Assembly: GCA_049511415.1 (NCBI GenBank)
Contig: JBEKYC010000033.1
Location: 1 to 64,000 of the forward strand
Direction: 5' to 3'
Origin: Bog-159 sp049511415
Lineage (GTDB): Bacteria > Acidobacteriota > Terriglobia > Bryobacterales > Bryobacteraceae
DNA: 64,000 nt
The position numbers were made by a program, and so were the translations under genes. The number at the start of each line of letters is the position of its first letter. Within the stretch, counting starts at the first letter, position 1. The notes below the pieces were generated by a model that saw nothing but the letters and a program-made list of their open reading frames with translations, was not told the origin of the DNA and searched no databases. Shown piece after piece: positions 34,647 through 43,381 of this stretch.

Positions 34647-35228
34647 ATGTCATCGGGGAAAGCCTTACCAGGGGAAATCACGGCGCTGCTTTCGCGGTGG
34701 GGCGCGGGGGATCGTGGAGCGCTGACCAGCCTGGCGACGCTGGCGTACGACGACTTGCGGGTGATTGCGAACGCCTTCCTGCGGCGGGAGAACCGCGAAC
34801 ACACGCTGCAGGCCACCGCGCTGGTGAATGAGCTTTACCTGCGGCTGGTCCGGCAGCGGAGTTTTCAGATTACCGACCGGAAGCACTTTTATACACTGGC
34901 AGCCATGATGATGCGGCGGATTCTGACGGATTACGCGCGCCAGACGCAGGCCACGAAGCGGCCGGGCACGCACCATCATCGCGTCCCCCTGGATGAGGAT
35001 ATGGCGTGGATCGATGCGGCAGGAGAGGAGATGCTGGCCCTGGATCAGGCTCTGGGCGAACTGGAGGCACTCGACGAACGCGCGGCGCGCACCGTGGAAC
35101 TGCGATTTTTCCTGGGCTGCACCAACGATGAGACAGCCGAACTGCGAAACGTATCGCGCAAGACCGTAGACCGGGATCTGGAGTTTGCCAAAGCATGGCT
35201 TTACCGCCGGCTTTCGGGCAAACCGTAA
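34647..35228 (+). CDS. ECF-type RNA polymerase sigma factor
   Basis: 193 residues from ATG 34647 (ATG 34617 would add 10). Region 2 spans about residues 8-95 (LLSRWGAGDRGALTSLATLAYDDL, YTLAAMMMRRILTDYARQTQA), and region 4 about 125-185 (ALDERAARTVELRFFLGCTN, VSRKTVDRDLEFAKAWLYRRL). The family (ECF/TIGR02999-type) is expanded in Acidobacteriota and Planctomycetes and is usually encoded beside a Ser/Thr kinase rather than an anti-sigma factor, as here. Promoter targets are unknown; it may act on the upstream GloVer gene. Confidence 0.92.
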   Translation: MSSGKALPGEITALLSRWGAGDRGALTSLATLAYDDLRVIANAFLRRENREHTLQATALVNELYLRLVRQRSFQITDRKHFYTLAAMMMRRILTDYARQTQATKRPGTHHHRVPLDEDMAWIDAAGEEMLALDQALGELEALDERAARTVELRFFLGCTNDETAELRNVSRKTVDRDLEFAKAWLYRRLSGKP

Positions 35229-35262
35229 GCCATCATTTTTTGGGGCGAATGGTGATCGGACA

Positions 35263-37671
35263 GTGCAGATCGAACAAATAAAAGCGCTGTTTCAGGATGC
35301 TCTGGATCTGCCGGCAGGCAGCGACTGGATCACCTGGCTGAAGGCGCGAACAGGCGACGATCACCAGCTCTTCGATGAGGTGAGTTCGCTGATCCGAGCG
35401 CGCGCGGCTATGCAACAGGCGGAGCCGATCGAGTCGCTGCCGGCGGCATCCGTGCCGGCGAATTTGTTCGGAGCTTACCGGGCGGTTGGGCTTTTGGGCC
35501 GCGGGGGAACCAGCGCCGTGTATCGCGCGGAACGCGCCGACGGCCAGTACCGGCAGACGGTGGCGCTGAAGGTGATGGCCGGTCATTTAACCGGCCCGGA
35601 GTTTTTGCGGCGGTTCGAGACCGAGCGGCAATTGCTGGCGTCGCTGAATCATCCGAACATTACGCATCTGCTGGACGGAGGCATCGCCGAGAGCGGCGAA
35701 CCTTTCCTGGTGATGGAGTACGTGGAGGGCGAGCGGCTCGACGACTATTGCGATCGCTTAAAGCTCGGCCTGCCGCGCCGCCTGGCGCTGTTTGGGAAGG
35801 TCTGCGAAGCGGTGGAATATGCGCATCGCAACCTGATCGTGCATGGGGATCTGAAGCCAAACAACATTCTGGCGACGGCGGACGGCGACGTAAAGTTGCT
35901 GGATTTCGGCACGGGCGTGCTTCTGGACGCGGCGCGGGAATTCACGGTAACGCGCACGCGCATGCTCACACCGCGGTACGCCAGCCCGGAACGGCTGCGG
36001 GGCGAACGCGCCACGCCCGCCCACGACGTGTTTTCGCTGGGGATTCTGCTATACGAATTGCTCACCGGGGCCTGGCCATTTGGCGATCCCGGTTCGATGC
36101 TGCGCGAACTGCAGCGCGCGATGGACGATGCAGCCGTTCTGGCGCCTGTGAATGCGGTCAGCGACGAAGCGGCGGATGCGCGGGGACTGACGGCGGAGCG
36201 CTTGCGGCGGCTGCTCAAAGGGGATTTGAGCGCGATCATGTTAAAGGCTCTGGAGAGCGACGCGTCCCTGCGCTATCGGAGCGTGCGCGATTTTCAGGAG
36301 GACTTGGAGCGCTACCTCAACGGTCTGCCGGTGCGCGCGCGGGTGCAGACTGCCTTGTATCGCGCTGGCAAACTGGCGCGCCGGAGATGGCTGCCGATCA
36401 GTGCCGCGCTGCTGCTGGCGGTCAGCCTGTCGACCGCGTCGATCGTGGCTATCGCGGAAACCCGGGCGGCGCGAGCGCAAGCGGCGAAAGCCTACCAGGT
36501 GAGCGCCATTCTGAAAGATGTGTTGTCCTCGGCGGCGGGGCACGGGAATCTGACCGTGATGCAAATGTTGGAGGAAGCTGAGCCGAAGCTGGAGCGGGCC
36601 TGGGCCGACGATCCGCGAACCGAAGCGGAACTGCGCTTGAACCTGGGCGCCAGCTATGTCTCGCTGTCGAAGCCGGATCGTGCGATAGCACAATTGCAGC
36701 GCGCGCTTACCCTGTTCAGGACGGTCAGAGACTACCAGGGGGCGGCCATCGCGCTGTATCTCGAAGGGCAGAACTTCAGCGAACTCGGGCAGATCGCACG
36801 GGCGATAGCGCTGTACCGGCAAGGGCTGCACGACCTCTCCAGGCTGGGCAAAGATGTGCCGAAACTCTGGCAATTCCGGCTGAATTTGATGATCGGCGGC
36901 AGCCTCCTTATGCTCGACCAGTTTGAAGAAGCGCGGCCCTGGCTGGCGGCGGCAATCGAAACAGGCGCGGCCGCCAGGGTGGAGGCGTGGGAACTGGCTA
37001 GCGCGGACGCGCGGTGGGGCTCGCTTCTGGCGGGGGAAGGAAAGTTCGATGAGGCCGAAGAGATGTTCGAAAAGGCGTTGATTCGGGTGCCGCGGGACTA
37101 CACGCTGGCCGAGGTAGTGCGCGGGGCGCGCATCATGGTGGCTGAATACCGTGGGGATTTCGTGCGGGCGCGAGACCTGGCGCGCTTGGACTGCGAACAC
37201 TCGTTGCAGACGCAAGGACCGGCTCGAGTGTGGAGTTCGATCCGATGTGTAGGCTGGGCTCGTTATCGCGCGGAAACCGGCGAAATCGAGCCGGCGCTCA
37301 TGCGGGTACGCGACGAACTTCCTAAGATCAGAGAAGTCTGGAATCGAGAGAGCGATTATCTATGGGTGCCGCTCACGCAGGCGGCACACGTGATGCTGAA
37401 GGCGAATCGGTTCGCCGAGGCGGATCGCTACGCGCGCGAGGCTCTGCACGCGGCGGAGATTGCAGGATCTCCGGCGAATAGCCCATGGCGCGCGGAAGCT
37501 ACCGAGCTGCTGGGAAGCGCGCTAATGGGGGAGCGGAACCCAGTTGAAGGAGAGCGGCTACTGTCAGAAGCGCAGCGCATGTACGCGCAATGCGGTCCGG
37601 CTTGGTCGGCGAGCGCGAGGCGGCTGGCGGAGGCTGCACGGCTGTCCTCGGACAAAGCCCAGGTACCGTAG
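35263..37671 (+). CDS. transmembrane serine/threonine protein kinase with TPR-like extracytoplasmic region
   Basis: 802 residues if started at GTG 35263, just after the sigma gene. Residues about 65-355 are an STPK domain: GLLGRGGTSAVYRAERADGQ (Gly loop), VALKVMA (ATP Lys), catalytic loop VHGDLKPNNIL, metal loop LLDFGTG, YASPER activation segment and DVFSLGILLYELLTG. The usual HRD arginine is Gly, so this is a non-RD kinase. A membrane helix (WLPISAALLLAVSLSTASIVAI, about 377-398) is followed by helical TPR-like repeats. An N-terminal 60-residue helix before the kinase is typical of acidobacterial kinases paired with ECF factors. It probably transmits an envelope signal to the cytoplasm, perhaps to the adjacent sigma factor. 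Confidence 0.9.
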   Translation: MQIEQIKALFQDALDLPAGSDWITWLKARTGDDHQLFDEVSSLIRARAAMQQAEPIESLPAASVPANLFGAYRAVGLLGRGGTSAVYRAERADGQYRQTVALKVMAGHLTGPEFLRRFETERQLLASLNHPNITHLLDGGIAESGEPFLVMEYVEGERLDDYCDRLKLGLPRRLALFGKVCEAVEYAHRNLIVHGDLKPNNILATADGDVKLLDFGTGVLLDAAREFTVTRTRMLTPRYASPERLRGERATPAHDVFSLGILLYELLTGAWPFGDPGSMLRELQRAMDDAAVLAPVNAVSDEAADARGLTAERLRRLLKGDLSAIMLKALESDASLRYRSVRDFQEDLERYLNGLPVRARVQTALYRAGKLARRRWLPISAALLLAVSLSTASIVAIAETRAARAQAAKAYQVSAILKDVLSSAAGHGNLTVMQMLEEAEPKLERAWADDPRTEAELRLNLGASYVSLSKPDRAIAQLQRALTLFRTVRDYQGAAIALYLEGQNFSELGQIARAIALYRQGLHDLSRLGKDVPKLWQFRLNLMIGGSLLMLDQFEEARPWLAAAIETGAAARVEAWELASADARWGSLLAGEGKFDEAEEMFEKALIRVPRDYTLAEVVRGARIMVAEYRGDFVRARDLARLDCEHSLQTQGPARVWSSIRCVGWARYRAETGEIEPALMRVRDELPKIREVWNRESDYLWVPLTQAAHVMLKANRFAEADRYAREALHAAEIAGSPANSPWRAEATELLGSALMGERNPVEGERLLSEAQRMYAQCGPAWSASARRLAEAARLSSDKAQVP

Positions 37672-38145
37672 CCGGTAAACGCGAGATGTCTGCCGGATCC
37701 ATTGGGCTCAGACCTGACCCACTTGCCGTCGGTGGAGAACGACGGGGAGTAGTCCATGCCCGTGAGAGGCAGCGGAGGCGGTTCGCCGGCGCCATCCCTT
37801 TCGCGATAAAGTGCACCGGGGTAGCCGCCGGAGCTGATGACTTCTTGCGCCTCTGCTGTATGACACTTCATCCGATGGAGGAGCCTAAGCTCGATAACAA
37901 ATCTCCCATCTAAATAACATCCGCTCCCTCATCGACATGCACCCAATCGCACCACCCCACCGCCACGCGCCATGCTTCGCTGGAATCGAGACGATCCATG
38001 CGAAAGGCAGGTCTATTGATTCTAAAGCTCAAATGGGTTCGTTTTTTCAAAATTCCCGCGCCGCTAAAGCCCCAAAATGCACAAAAATGCACAAAAATGC
38101 ACTGTCGCCGACACTGGCAAAACCACTTTGGAATCGGCCGCGGCG
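37672..38145. other. intergenic region, includes most of direct repeat copy 2
   Basis: About 470 bp without a supported gene. The left part (37680-37870) can be read on the minus strand as a weak PD40-like phrase (MDYSPSFSTDGKW) but is not convincing. From 37890 it matches the repeat at 32207. Confidence 0.4.
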
Positions 38146-38238
38146 TCAATCCGCCCGCAACGCCTGCACAATATCCACCCGCGAGGCGCGTACCGCCGGC
38201 AGCACCGATGCCACCACCGCCGCCGCCAGCAGCACCAG
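37890..38238 (+). repeat. direct repeat copy 2 (contains the 3' end of the intact ADOP gene)
   Basis: Same orientation as copy 1. 38013-38238 matches 32413-32638 at offset 5600 without indels; the left part 37890-38002 matches 32207-32315. It contains TGCACAAAAA in tandem (38077-38102) and the last 31 codons of the ADOP gene. Confidence 0.85.
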
Positions 38239-40593
38239 CGCCGACCCGAGCACCGGCAGCGCGCTGGGCTGGCGCAGGTCGTGGAAGTATCCCGCCGCAA
38301 AGGTCGACAAGGCGTAACCGCAGGCCGCCCCGATTACCAGGCCGCCAACGGCTATGGCCAATCCTTGGGCAATGACTCCCCGTACGATCTGGCGCGGCTG
38401 CGATCCGATCGCCATGCGAATGCCGAATTCCCGCATCCGCCCGCTCACCGAGAAGGCCAGCACGCCCGCCACGCCCACCACCGCGATGGCCAGCGCGACC
38501 GCCGCGAAGACGCCGAATACCACTGCGTTGAGCCTATCCGGCGTGAGCACCTCGGCGCGGATGTCTTCCAAGGTGGCAGCGTGCTCCACGGGTTGGTCGA
38601 CGGCCATCCCGCGGATGATGCGCGTGATCGGCGTGACCAGAGCATACGGATTGCCCTGCTGGTGCACGAACAAACGCCCGCCCCAAAGCTGTTCCTGGGC
38701 GAAGGGGCTATACACCGTGACCGCCGGACCGGGAACCACGTTTTCATCGTCGATGTCCGCCGCCACGCCGACGATCCGGCGGGGTTTGCCGTCGATGTTG
38801 GCGAACTTGATGAGTGGATCGGTCCAGAACAGGTGGTGGTTCACCGCGTCGTCGTTCGGAAACATGCGCCGGGCCAGAGTCTGGCTCACGATCACCACGG
38901 ATTCGCCGCCGCGGCGATCATTGTCGTTGAAATCCCGGCCGGCGATGATCGGAACGCCCAATGCATCGAAAAATCCGGGGGAGACGTAGCGGATCCGCGC
39001 GCGGGGATCCTCTTCGCCCTTCGTGGGGACGTGGCCGTCCGCTGAAAAAGACAGGCCGAAGCCGATATTCCGGGCATCCCGCCATGGCACGGCGGTGCCC
39101 ACCGCGACGGCCTCCACGCCGGGTAGTTCCTTGACGCGCCGCACGGCTTCCCTGTAAAAGTCCACGATCTGGTCCTGACTCCGGCCGTAAGAGACAACCG
39201 GTACGTTGATGGCCAGGACGTGCCGCATGTCCATGCCGGTTTGCGCCGATTGCAGCGAGATCAAGGTCTTGAGCAGCATGCTGGCGCCGGCTAACAGGAT
39301 GAATGAGGCGGCAATCTGCGTTACGGCAAAGATTCGCTGACGCCGGTTGGTGCTGCCCGTGAGACGCGTACTGGCGTTGGCCAGGCCAAATCCGTGCGAA
39401 GCAGTAGCCGATGGCAGACGCGGCACGAAGGCCAGAAAGACCGCTGCGGCGATGGCCAGCGCGGCCGGCACCCACAGCAGGCTGGCATCCACCGTCAGAT
39501 CCAGGGCGCGTACCGAAAACCTCGAAGCGTAGCGCGCCAGAATGCTGACCAGCGGGCGCGCGCTTAAGATCCCCAGTGCGGCCCCGGCGCCGCAAAGCAG
39601 GAGGCTCTCGGCGAGCAGGGTCCGCCGCAGCGAACCCGGACTGGCGCCCAACGCCGCGCGTATGGCCAGTTCTCCTTCCCGGCGCATCGTCCGCGCCAGC
39701 ACCAGATTGGCGACGTTCGAGCAGGCGATGATGAAGACCAGCGCGGAGGCCGCCATCAGCACCAGCAGCACCGTCCGGGCGCGGGAAGTGATCTCGTCAC
39801 GCAGCAGCACCGCGTCGATGCGGGAATTGGCTTTGGGCGAATAGGCTTCTGGATGCTGCCGGACCATGGAACCGTAGGCCCTTTGCAAGTCGGCCCGGGC
39901 GGCTTCCAGCGTGACGCCGGGCGCGAGCCGGCCGAACAATTCCGTCATGCGGTGGATGCGGCCGGTCACCATGGTGGCGGACAGGTGATGCGGGCTGGTC
40001 ACGATATTGCCGATGACTTCCGTCTCGGCGGGATATGGCACGCATGGTTCCAGCACACCCACCACCCTGGCCGTGCGCGCGTCCAGGCGGATGTTTTTGC
40101 CGATCACCTGCGGGTCGCTTTTCAACGTGGTGCTCCAGAAGCGATGCGTCAACACCACGGCGCCGGCGGCATTGGGTCCGTCGTCGCGCTGGTCGAGCAG
40201 GCGGCCGAGCACCGGATGCAGACCCATCACATGGAAATAGGATCCGCCCACCACGCCCGCGCGTACTTCGCGCGGCTCGCCCAGCCCGATCATGGAAAAG
40301 CCGATGGTGGAGAAGTCGCCGAATTCGCTGATGCTTTTCACGCTGGCGCGCAGATCCTGGAGCTCCGGCACGGAAAAGGTGGCATTTTCAATACCCAAGC
40401 CGGGCGCGCTCTGGTGGATGTAGATCAGGCGGTTCTCGTCGCGGTTCACCAGCGGACGCAGCAAAACGCCGCGCACCAAGGTGAAGATAGCGGCGTTGGC
40501 GCCAATCCCCAGAGCCAGCGTCAGGATCACCGTGAAGGTGAGGCCCTTGGAATTTGCCAACGAACGGGCTGCAAATTTCAAATCGCGCATCAT
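38146..40593 (-). CDS. ADOP-type MacB/FtsX ABC permease
   Basis: 815 residues, full length for acidobacterial duplicated orphan permeases. An N-terminal MMRDLKFAARSLANSKGLTFTVILTLALGIGANAAIFTLV carries the first helix, followed by a periplasmic MacB-like domain (about 50-260). Three helices lie around 280-390 (RTVLLVLMAASALVFIIACSNVANLVLARTMRREGELAIRAALGAS, the FtsX signature), then a duplicated second half with the same order, ending AVVASVLPAVRASRVDIVQALRAD. No ATPase gene is adjacent, consistent with 'orphan'. It lies 69 bp downstream of arsR and SRPBCC on the same strand, so its expression may depend on the ArsR operators at 41511-41560. Confidence 0.93.
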   Translation of the reverse strand: MMRDLKFAARSLANSKGLTFTVILTLALGIGANAAIFTLVRGVLLRPLVNRDENRLIYIHQSAPGLGIENATFSVPELQDLRASVKSISEFGDFSTIGFSMIGLGEPREVRAGVVGGSYFHVMGLHPVLGRLLDQRDDGPNAAGAVVLTHRFWSTTLKSDPQVIGKNIRLDARTARVVGVLEPCVPYPAETEVIGNIVTSPHHLSATMVTGRIHRMTELFGRLAPGVTLEAARADLQRAYGSMVRQHPEAYSPKANSRIDAVLLRDEITSRARTVLLVLMAASALVFIIACSNVANLVLARTMRREGELAIRAALGASPGSLRRTLLAESLLLCGAGAALGILSARPLVSILARYASRFSVRALDLTVDASLLWVPAALAIAAAVFLAFVPRLPSATASHGFGLANASTRLTGSTNRRQRIFAVTQIAASFILLAGASMLLKTLISLQSAQTGMDMRHVLAINVPVVSYGRSQDQIVDFYREAVRRVKELPGVEAVAVGTAVPWRDARNIGFGLSFSADGHVPTKGEEDPRARIRYVSPGFFDALGVPIIAGRDFNDNDRRGGESVVIVSQTLARRMFPNDDAVNHHLFWTDPLIKFANIDGKPRRIVGVAADIDDENVVPGPAVTVYSPFAQEQLWGGRLFVHQQGNPYALVTPITRIIRGMAVDQPVEHAATLEDIRAEVLTPDRLNAVVFGVFAAVALAIAVVGVAGVLAFSVSGRMREFGIRMAIGSQPRQIVRGVIAQGLAIAVGGLVIGAACGYALSTFAAGYFHDLRQPSALPVLGSALVLLAAAVVASVLPAVRASRVDIVQALRAD

Positions 40594-40662
40594 AAGACTT
40601 TATCCCTTCCTCTATGTGTATGTCGAACCGGTCACCGTCAAATAGACATGCAGCCGGAAATT

Positions 40663-40995
40663 TTAATCTTCGCCCGGCTCGGCCAGCAGATCGCCCAGCC
40701 GATCCAGGCGCTGTTCCCAAATCGAACGGCGGTCCGCAATCCATTGCTGCGCCACGGAAAGCCCCGCCGGATCGATGCGGCACGTGCGCACCCTGCCGGT
40801 TTTTTCGGTGCGCACCAGGCCACTTTCCTCCAAAACCTGCAGGTGCTGGACGACCGCCGCCAGGCTGATGTCGAGCGGCTCGGCCAGGCGCGAAACCGAA
40901 ATGGGTCCCTGGCTCAGCTTCTCCATCAGCGCGCGGCGCGAGGGATCGCCGAGCGCGTGAAAGACTCGATCGATGTTCACTCTTGCGGCCGGCAT
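40663..40995 (-). CDS. ArsR/SmtB-family winged-helix regulator
   Basis: 110 residues: VFHALGDPSRRALMEKLSQGPISVSRLAEP, recognition region SLAAVVQHLQVLEESGLVRTEKTGRVRTCRI, and C-terminal WIADRRSIWEQRLDRLGDLLAE. No metal-binding CxC-type motif is seen, so it belongs to the metal-independent group that is commonly paired with an AHSA1/SRPBCC protein, as here (15 bp upstream). It probably represses its own operon through the paired ACTTAAGTAT sites. Confidence 0.92.
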   Translation of the reverse strand: MPAARVNIDRVFHALGDPSRRALMEKLSQGPISVSRLAEPLDISLAAVVQHLQVLEESGLVRTEKTGRVRTCRIDPAGLSVAQQWIADRRSIWEQRLDRLGDLLAEPGED

Positions 40996-41010
40996 CGTCT
41001 GAAGGCCAAC

Positions 41011-41481
41011 TCAGCCAGCCAACTCCGCCGCCAGGTTTTCGAGGTGTTTGCGCCAGCCTTCCTGCCGCATTTGGGGACCGTCAGAGCTTTCAAAATAAGC
41101 GCCCTGTTCGGTAAAGACGAGCCGGGTGCCGGTTTCGTCCGGCAGGAGTTCAAAGGTGGCCAAAGACGCCGAAAAGCGGCGTCCGTCCATGGCCATGCTA
41201 TAGGCAATCACGATGCGCCGGTTGTCTACGATGTCCAGATAGGTGGTCCGATTGGCGACAATCCCGCCGCTAAACGGACCAGAGGTAAGCCGAAAGCTGG
41301 AACGCTCGATGCCTCCCACCTGAAAGTCCATGTCAAACTGCTGCATGCCCAGACCTCTTACCTCCGCGAACCAGCGGCGCTTGCGGTCCGGTTCCGCCAG
41401 TGCGGTGAATACACGCTCCGGCGCCACCGGATAATGGCGCTCGATGACGAATGTGCTGTGGATGACGGATTCTGTTTCCAT
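41011..41481 (-). CDS. SRPBCC/AHSA1-domain protein
   Basis: 156 residues with the AHSA1 fold: FVIERHYPVAPERVFTALAEPDRKRRWF at the N-terminus and a C-terminal helix EGWRKHLENLAAELAG. The helix-grip fold binds hydrophobic ligands; ligand unknown. First gene of the minus-strand unit SRPBCC - arsR - ADOP permease. GGAGAAC lies just before the ATG. The SRPBCC-ArsR pairing is widespread and thought to be a ligand-responsive module. Confidence 0.9.
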   Translation of the reverse strand: METESVIHSTFVIERHYPVAPERVFTALAEPDRKRRWFAEVRGLGMQQFDMDFQVGGIERSSFRLTSGPFSGGIVANRTTYLDIVDNRRIVIAYSMAMDGRRFSASLATFELLPDETGTRLVFTEQGAYFESSDGPQMRQEGWRKHLENLAAELAG

Positions 41482-41510
41482 GATGTTCTCCTTCGATTAC
41501 TAAAGTCCTG

Positions 41511-41560
41511 ACTTAAGTATGCCCCGTTCCCGAATTACTGTCAAGTGTCTACTTAAGTAT
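41511..41560 (-). promoter_or_regulatory. twin ACTTAAGTAT sites, probable ArsR operators
   Basis: Identical 10-mers ACTTAAGTAT, each containing the palindrome ACTTAAGT, lie at 41511-41520 and 41551-41560, 40 bp apart (about four helical turns). They sit between the SRPBCC start (41481) and the divergent HAD gene start (41601), so either direction could be controlled. Confidence 0.65.
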
Positions 41561-41600
41561 TTCGCGGGCGGCCCCTTCGGCGTGGGAAAGCTGGTAGCTT

Positions 41601-42422
41601 ATGGGAATCATGCTGGAACGGCTCCACGCTGGCGTGTCCGCGAAAGACGCCCGCGTGTGCCTGTTCGATTTCGATGGCACCATTTCTCTGATCCGCTCCG
41701 GCTGGATGGACACGATGGTTCCCCTGATGGTTGAGATCCTGCTCGATCTGCGCACCGGCGAATCCGAAGCGGATGTGCGCCGCGTGGTGGAAGACTTCAT
41801 CTGGCGGCTCACGGGCCAGCAGACCATCTATCAAATGATGGCTTTTGCGGACGAGGTTTCGCAGCGCGGCGGAACGGCGCTCGACCCGCTGCAATACAAG
41901 AAGATGTACCTTGATCGCCTGCATGCCCGCATTTCGCACCGTCTGGATGAATTGCGGCGCGGACTGACTTCGCCCGACAAGTATCTGGTGCCCGGCACGC
42001 GCGCGTCGCTCGAAGCGCTACAGGAGCGCGGGCTGCAACTCTATCTTGCTAGCGGCACCGATCAGCCCTACATGCGCGAAGAAGCCGATCTGCTGGATAT
42101 CGCGCGCTATTTCGACGGCCGCGTCTATGGCGCACTGGACGACTACCGCAGCTTCTCAAAAAAGATCCTGATCGCGCGTCTGATCGCCGCGTCGGAATTC
42201 CAGGGCGGAGAATTCCTGGGCTTCGGCGATGGCTACGTGGAGATCGAAAACATCAAGGAAGTAGGCGGTGTTGCTGTGGGCGTCGCCAGCGCCGAGCCGG
42301 AATGCCTGACCATCGACGAATGGAAGCGGCGCCGCCTGGCGGGCGTGGGAGCGGATTTCATTATTCCCAATTTCCTCTGCCGCGAAGAGTTGTTCGGGGC
42401 CCTATTTTCGAATGACCAGTAA
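41601..42422 (+). CDS. HAD-superfamily hydrolase
   Basis: 273 residues. Motif I DFDGTIS (FDFDGT), motif II LASGTD, and motif IV GFGDGYVEIENIK are all in place; a helical cap of about 110 residues separates motifs I and II, as in beta-phosphoglucomutase/phosphoglycolate-phosphatase types. It should dephosphorylate a sugar or similar phosphate. First gene of a four-gene operon: the next gene starts 11 bp inside its 3' end. The substrate may be the product of the downstream kinases. Confidence 0.85.
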   Translation: MGIMLERLHAGVSAKDARVCLFDFDGTISLIRSGWMDTMVPLMVEILLDLRTGESEADVRRVVEDFIWRLTGQQTIYQMMAFADEVSQRGGTALDPLQYKKMYLDRLHARISHRLDELRRGLTSPDKYLVPGTRASLEALQERGLQLYLASGTDQPYMREEADLLDIARYFDGRVYGALDDYRSFSKKILIARLIAASEFQGGEFLGFGDGYVEIENIKEVGGVAVGVASAEPECLTIDEWKRRRLAGVGADFIIPNFLCREELFGALFSNDQ

Positions 42423-43380
42423 ATATCCAGTCTTCGACCGAACGCGGCTGCGCATTCAGCCACTCGCCGATCGCGCCAGCGATCTGCATGTTTCGCACTG
42501 GCTGGGCCTCGATGAAATCGCCGCGCCGTTTGCCCACCCGGACCTGCCCGAAGTCGCCGCGCGCATAGCGGTGTCCCGCGGCCGAGGCGCGGCGTGCATT
42601 CTGATGATGGGCGCGCACGTGTTGCGCGCCGGCGTCAATCGCCAGATTATCGATCTCATCGCGCGCGGCTATATCCATCACATCGCGTTCAATGGCGCAG
42701 GCGTCATCCATGACTATGAGTTGGCGCGCATCGGCGCCACTACGGAGAGCGTGGCGCGTTACATTCGCACCGGGGAATTCGGCCTTTGGCGCGAGACCGG
42801 CGAACTGAACGAATGGGTTGAGGAGGCCGCGGCTGCCGGTCTGGGACTGGGCGAGAATGCCGGGCGGCGCATCGCAGAGAGTGACTATCCGCATCGCGAT
42901 CTAAGTGTGCTCGCGGCTGCCTGGCGCGCGGACGTGCCGGCCACCGTGCACGTGGGCATCGGCTACGACATCCTGCACGAACATCCCAATTGCAACGGCG
43001 CCGCCTTCGGCTCGGCCAGCTACCGCGATTTCCTGATCTTCGCGCGCACCATCGAACGGCTCGAGGGCGGCGTGTTGCTGAGCTTCGGCTCCGCCATTAT
43101 GGCGCCCGAAGTATATCTGAAGGCCCTGGCCATGGCACGCAACGTGGCGCATCAGGAGGGCCGTGTCATCCGCGATTTTGCCACGGCGGTTTTTGACTTG
43201 GTACCGATTGGCGGCGACATCCATCGTGAACTGCCCAAGACTGATGCGGGCTACTACTTCCGTCCCCAGAAGACCCTGCTGGTGCGGACGGTGGCCGATG
43301 GCGGCGCCAGCTTTTATTTTTGCGGCGACCATCGCGCGACACTTCCCGCGCTGCGGCGCGCGATCCTGGAGCTGGAGTAA
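42412..43380 (+). CDS. deoxyhypusine-synthase-like protein of unknown function
   Basis: 322 residues. No named bacterial enzyme matches, but several blocks parallel deoxyhypusine synthase (NAD-dependent): MGAHVLRAGVNRQIIDLIAR, GYIHHIAFNGAGVIHDYELA, TVHVGIGYDILHEHPNCNGA, and a glycine-rich LEGGVLLSFGSAIMAPEVYL near the C-terminus. Bacteria lack eIF5A, so the substrate must differ; some bacterial relatives make homospermidine. The position between a HAD phosphatase and a PfkB kinase, with overlapping starts, points to a small-molecule pathway. The similarity is from memory and moderate. Confidence 0.6.
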   Translation: MTSKYPVFDRTRLRIQPLADRASDLHVSHWLGLDEIAAPFAHPDLPEVAARIAVSRGRGAACILMMGAHVLRAGVNRQIIDLIARGYIHHIAFNGAGVIHDYELARIGATTESVARYIRTGEFGLWRETGELNEWVEEAAAAGLGLGENAGRRIAESDYPHRDLSVLAAAWRADVPATVHVGIGYDILHEHPNCNGAAFGSASYRDFLIFARTIERLEGGVLLSFGSAIMAPEVYLKALAMARNVAHQEGRVIRDFATAVFDLVPIGGDIHRELPKTDAGYYFRPQKTLLVRTVADGGASFYFCGDHRATLPALRRAILELE

Positions 43381-43381
43381 G

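Noticed and set aside
37680..37870. Minus-strand phrase MDYSPSFSTDGKW as a WD40-like relic
   Set aside because: Only one weak PD40-like phrase, no second repeat and no start or stop context.
38077..38102. Tandem TGCACAAAAA units as a possible CRISPR array
   Set aside because: Units are 10 bp, directly adjacent, without spacers; they are part of the direct repeat. No cas genes or arrays were seen anywhere in the window.
39853..41511. 552-codon plus-strand open frame
   Set aside because: Runs across the antisense of the ADOP permease, arsR and SRPBCC genes, all well supported on the minus strand.
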